Source: Varroa destructor (Eukaryota; Arthropoda; Arachnida; Mesostigmata; Varroidae). From it: 64,000 nt of DNA. Location: contig NW_019211457.1 of assembly GCF_002443255.2 (NCBI RefSeq), positions 23,131,709 to 23,195,708 of the forward strand. Reading direction: 5' to 3'. Positions 61,001 through 64,000 of this stretch are shown in pieces (the first letter of the stretch is position 1; each line of letters starts with the position of its first letter). The translations under genes were made by a program, and so were the position numbers. The notes beneath the pieces are model-generated. The model did not search any database and was not told the origin of the DNA. It worked only from the letters and a program-made list of their open reading frames with translations.

Positions 61001-63750
61001 TAGAAAATGAAAGGTTTTAGGCAGCCTACACTTTTCTTAATGTGTAATTTGCTCTCACTTGGCACATTTCTAGGTATTTGGTTAGTATTGTCTAATGACA
61101 GTACCCACTAAGCTATTCTAAGCATTCCACTAAGCAATATTCACATAGATTCTTCTGGTATTGCGTAGTTTTGATATTACTAAAAACTCACACCTTTAAT
61201 ATTTATAAGTAATACACTTATAGCCTATTTGATAAATAAAAGCTCTATTTTCTTCTAAGCAAATTTTCAGAATTTGTCATACTATAATTAAACTTATTAG
61301 ATTATTTTATTAAAACTGCGGGTGCTTATTATTTAAGTAACTGCGGTTTTTCAGTGAATAGAAAATATTACGTTTTTTGTTCGTGTTAGAGTTATGTTAT
61401 GCATCTCTCATTATTGTTTACGACTTTCTTCTATCTTTCCGCCAAAAGGTATGTGCCATCTCTCCGAAAGGTATCGGAAGAAGTTGACTCGAAGAAGTTT
61501 TACTACGTTTTAAGTTACTGATCCATTGTGAAGATAAATTAATGAAGATGATCGATAATGATTAATGAAGATCCAGAGAGTATAGAGGATCCATTAAAAT
61601 CTTCCACTTGAAGTTTAGGAGGGCAGCTTTGATGATGTTTGTCGTTTATGGCCTCACGTTGTCATAGAGCAGGATGCTTTGACCTCGTCTGTCGGGTCTT
61701 TTCTTTTGAATAGCCAAATTGACTCAATATAACTGAACTAAATAAACGTGCTGATCAACTGTTTGATTCATAGCAAGCAATTCCTAAAATTTCAGGTCGC
61801 TGGAGTCTCACCAGACCTAAGCATAACCATTTTTTAATGAAAATCTACTTGGACCCTAAGCCTCGGCTTCCTTTATACAGCTACCAATTCTGATCTGTGC
61901 TTCATGTGAACGTACAGACGTTACTTACCATCACCGTGACAATTCTGCGTAAAAATCGATTATTCAAGCCGGGTGACGCTCGATACCGGGCAAAATGTTG
62001 AAATGCACCGTACAGCCCTAATTTATTGTTAAATTCAAGGAGTTCATGAGGTACGTAAGCTCCATGTTTCTCTGTAATTCCAATGGATTTAGGGTGCTGA
62101 CGACAGTCTTCTGTAGCCCATCTTTTCGACCTATTCTCGAGTTGTTTGTCAGCTTTTTCCCTTCAAGTGTGCCTTCAGACAGTGCCACAAGCGTAGTAGC
62201 AGGGGGTATTCCTTAGATCCCGAATATAACTGACAAGCTAATTTTAAGCAGTCCTCTCAGTGATAGCGCCGTTACCGTACACAAAGTACACGTCCAGGGC
62301 TACTTACAATTGTGTAACAAAATACCATAACAGCGTGTTGATAGAGCAGAAAAACGCTTTCGAATTGTATATTAGAGGTTAAAAACGAATGAACGTAAGC
62401 AGGAAAAGAAAGCTTTTGGAAGAAACCGCTAGAACTTAAGTGTTTATAAAATTGAGTAGTATCGTTAATATACTAATATCTTCCTTCATTACGGCGTGGC
62501 CCTATTTATGCTTATATGATTTTTGCATACGTAGTTTAAGGTATTGTAGTAATTTTTAAGATGTAATACTCGAAAGCAGACTCACCTTCTCTTGATGTCG
62601 GTTTTTCCATTTTATCGGTATCGTAGTATCTAAAAAGGTATTGTCATACAAAAGTAAACTAAGTATTAATATTTTCAAAGCGTTAGCTTTTTTAACTCAT
62701 CCTTCAAGAAATACGGCTGATCCAGCCTCCAAATCCCGGTTCATACGCACATATGAACGCCGGCCTGCACCATCAGCCGTCAATGAACGCAAATCTAACG
62801 TACCGATCGTAGCTGTTCCTCGACGAACTTTGATACCTAAAACAGATGAATATCATACATGTATAACGCTTTCCTAATTTTTCTTAAACAGCTTAATTTT
62901 TTTCATTCCGCATATTTATGTGAAATTATTTCGAAATCTGGAAAAATACTACATTTTAATAAACAACTAATTTTGTTTCATTGTATTTTGTAGAGATTAA
63001 CATATTTCGTTTCGAATTCGAGAAGAAATTCACAAATTCAAAAAAAAAAACAAAAAAAAGAGAGTCTGCTCGGTTAATAAATGAGAGGGAGCGGATTGAA
63101 CTCCAAGATGGATTTATATATCCGCATGGGCACATAGAAAATGATTATTTGTCTACAATATGTTTAATACTTAGTCGCATTTTTGGTTTTCGTAAGTTAG
63201 CTATGCCTAGTGATTTCATAGGTAATACGGCAATTTCGAGTGTGCTCACCTTTTTCCTGTAAACACACCCTTTGAGAGAAACGTATACTTTAAAAAAATC
63301 TTTAAGGAGAAAGCTTGAAAGGAGTTGTCTTAAAATACGACGAGCAATATATGTGCATTGAAACTTACATCGCACCCCTCGGGTTAACGTAATCACATCC
63401 GCCATCATGGTCAGGAGCGTAAGAAGTGTTATCAGCATTTTGTGATCTTTCTTCATTACTGAAACGGGCAACAATGTTGTAGTAAGTATATGAAATATTT
63501 GATTTCGGTAAAAACATTGGCTATTATATTTTGCTAATTAACTTATGTGTAGTAAAACTTACGCGGCCCGTACATAGTGGTCATCAGGTTTAGGAACGTA
63601 CCAATCGTCACCTGTATCGACTGTTGATCCTTTACTGAAATAATCAACAAGGTCATAATAAGTATCGAAGGTAATTTTGCTACTTAATTATCACAGCAAT
63701 ACTGCATGGCTGGTTACAGTACAGTATATATCATCTCACCATAGTTCCAT
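57735..63750 (-). CDS. vas: Vasa/DDX4 germline DEAD-box RNA helicase, seven exons
   Basis: Exons on the minus strand: 63740-63750 (ATG GAA CTA TG), 63563-63634, 63369-63458, 62804-62836, 62586-62629, 58238-59729 and 57735-58035. All junctions are GT-AG and all phases agree, giving 681 codons including TGA. The N-terminus has a vasa-like acidic/Trp motif (GDDWYVPKPDD) and a Gly/Arg/Tyr-rich region with SYGGGGYNRN. A CCHC knuckle follows (CENCEGKGHDASQCP, 59593-59634), then the two-domain helicase: Q motif PTPVQ, AQTGSGKT (58948-58971), PTRELV, DEAD (58624-58635), SAT, VATSVAARGLDI and HRVGRTGR, ending VPDFLRY. Vasa is an ATP-dependent RNA helicase of nuage/pole plasm needed for germ cells and piRNA amplification. 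Pairing of DEAD-box and flanks with RYENIQVKV and GANEDVIQV points to vasa rather than Belle or p68. The start exon and the 33- and 44-nt exons are inferred. A mariner fossil occupies the 2.86-kb intron. Confidence 0.85.
58238..59729 (-). CDS. vas: vasa large exon (zinc knuckle and helicase core)
   Basis: 1492 nt from acceptor ATGTATTTCAG to donor AATCG then GTTCGT. It holds the knuckle, a Ser/Asn/Arg-rich linker and helicase motifs Q to IV. Two departures from consensus are visible: TTGR where TPGR is usual (motif Ib), and HGNR where HGDR is usual at the start of the motif IVa helix. Confidence 0.85.
59853..59930 (-). other. Strong donor inside the vasa intron
   Basis: CGTCAG then GTAAGAAC lies 124 nt before the large exon and is preceded by an open ATG frame (MKPLRHYFGSRQ, phase 0). 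Joining it to the large exon in frame would hit a stop, so it could only be an alternative untranslated leader or chance. Confidence 0.25.
61420..62240 (-). mobile_element. Fossil mariner-type transposase in the vasa intron
   Basis: Conceptual minus-strand fragments follow the order of a mariner (IS630-Tc1-mariner) transposase with several frameshifts and stops: GAYVPHEL near 62.05 kb, a degenerate LCxxW-type block near 61.83 kb, RRGQSILLYDNVRP near 61.67 kb (family HDNARPH), KAALLNFKWKI and DPLYSLDL near 61.61 kb (family PPYSPDLAPSD), and FRRDGTYLLAE near 61.46 kb (family FFxxGIxxLPxR). Terminal inverted repeats were not found. It cannot encode an active enzyme. It shares the orientation of vasa and lies wholly within its long intron. 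Confidence 0.75.
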
Positions 63751-63955
63751 CAGCCATTACCATTGGCTCTGTGACGAGCATGCTCCTCTACTTCTTCCAT
63801 GACAAATACACCGGGTGGAACAAAAGTCTTCTAACGATTTAAAAAACAGTGGCTCTTCACTCCGTTTTTGCTTTAACGGATGTAAAATGAAGACCCTCAA
63901 GCTCCCAAAGGACGTTTCAAGCAGTCAAGTTTCGCCTTACATTACTGTAATTTAC

Positions 63956-64000
63956 TACGACTAATTACTATACTAATACGACTAATTACTATAATTACGA
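63956..64000. repeat. 21-bp tandem repeat at the window edge
   Basis: TACGACTAATTACTATA recurs with period 21; the array may continue beyond the window. Confidence 0.6.

Noticed and set aside
62696..62877. Long open frames on both strands around the 33-nt vasa exon
   Set aside because: Only the 33-nt segment bounded by TTTTAG and GTACGT keeps the vasa reading frame; the rest is intron.
63773..63832. Upstream vasa exon (KTFVPPGVFVMEEVEEHARH frame)
   Set aside because: It has a good acceptor but its donor phase does not join the next exon; the ATG at 63750 with the GTGAGA donor fits better. It may be leader sequence.
1..64000. CRISPR arrays, bacterial or viral genes, rRNA
   Set aside because: No regularly spaced repeats, operon-like gene spacing, capsid or polymerase motifs, or rRNA-like segments were seen.

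Overview
The window looks like arthropod nuclear DNA. It is AT-rich, gene-sparse and intron-containing, with GT-AG introns, TATA-type core promoters, (TA)n and (CA)n microsatellites, mariner and tRNA-derived SINE debris, and a short TTAGG-type repeat. A mite or other chelicerate is possible, but the sequence alone does not settle the order. No bacterial operons, CRISPR arrays or viral genes were seen.

Three protein genes can be read with confidence, all on the minus strand. (1) 18.7-19.4 kb encodes a 228-residue secreted glycine-rich protein with a TATA box and a WQAGG-type repeat tail. (2) 31.7-33.0 kb encodes an intronless 459-residue SLC46-like (folate-transporter-type) major facilitator. 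(3) 57.7-63.75 kb is a vasa/DDX4 germline DEAD-box helicase. I assembled it by hand from seven exons whose phases all agree, giving a 680-residue model that includes very short exons and a CCHC zinc knuckle. Its 2.9-kb intron carries a fossil mariner transposase in the same orientation. About 10 kb away on the same strand, at 46.4-47.6 kb, lies a decayed second vasa-like helicase.

Between these anchors are weaker, splice-bounded coding segments of unknown function. On the minus strand they lie at 0.5-5.9 kb (several exons), 12.6-16.3 kb (three exons), 38.8-42.4 kb (a GC-rich three-exon model), 54.7-55.75 kb (a three-exon, 151-codon model) and 49.9-50.2 kb. On the plus strand they lie at 6.7-7.0, 13.7, 24.3-28.8 and 45.2 kb. 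These are pattern-based calls and need transcript evidence.

The remaining sequence, more than half of the window, is AT-rich intergenic or intronic DNA. It holds microsatellites, short tandem duplications, a perfect 16-bp hairpin and a scattered SINE family (copies near 29.8, 30.3, 37.4 and 53.6 kb, with a weaker one near 42.7 kb).
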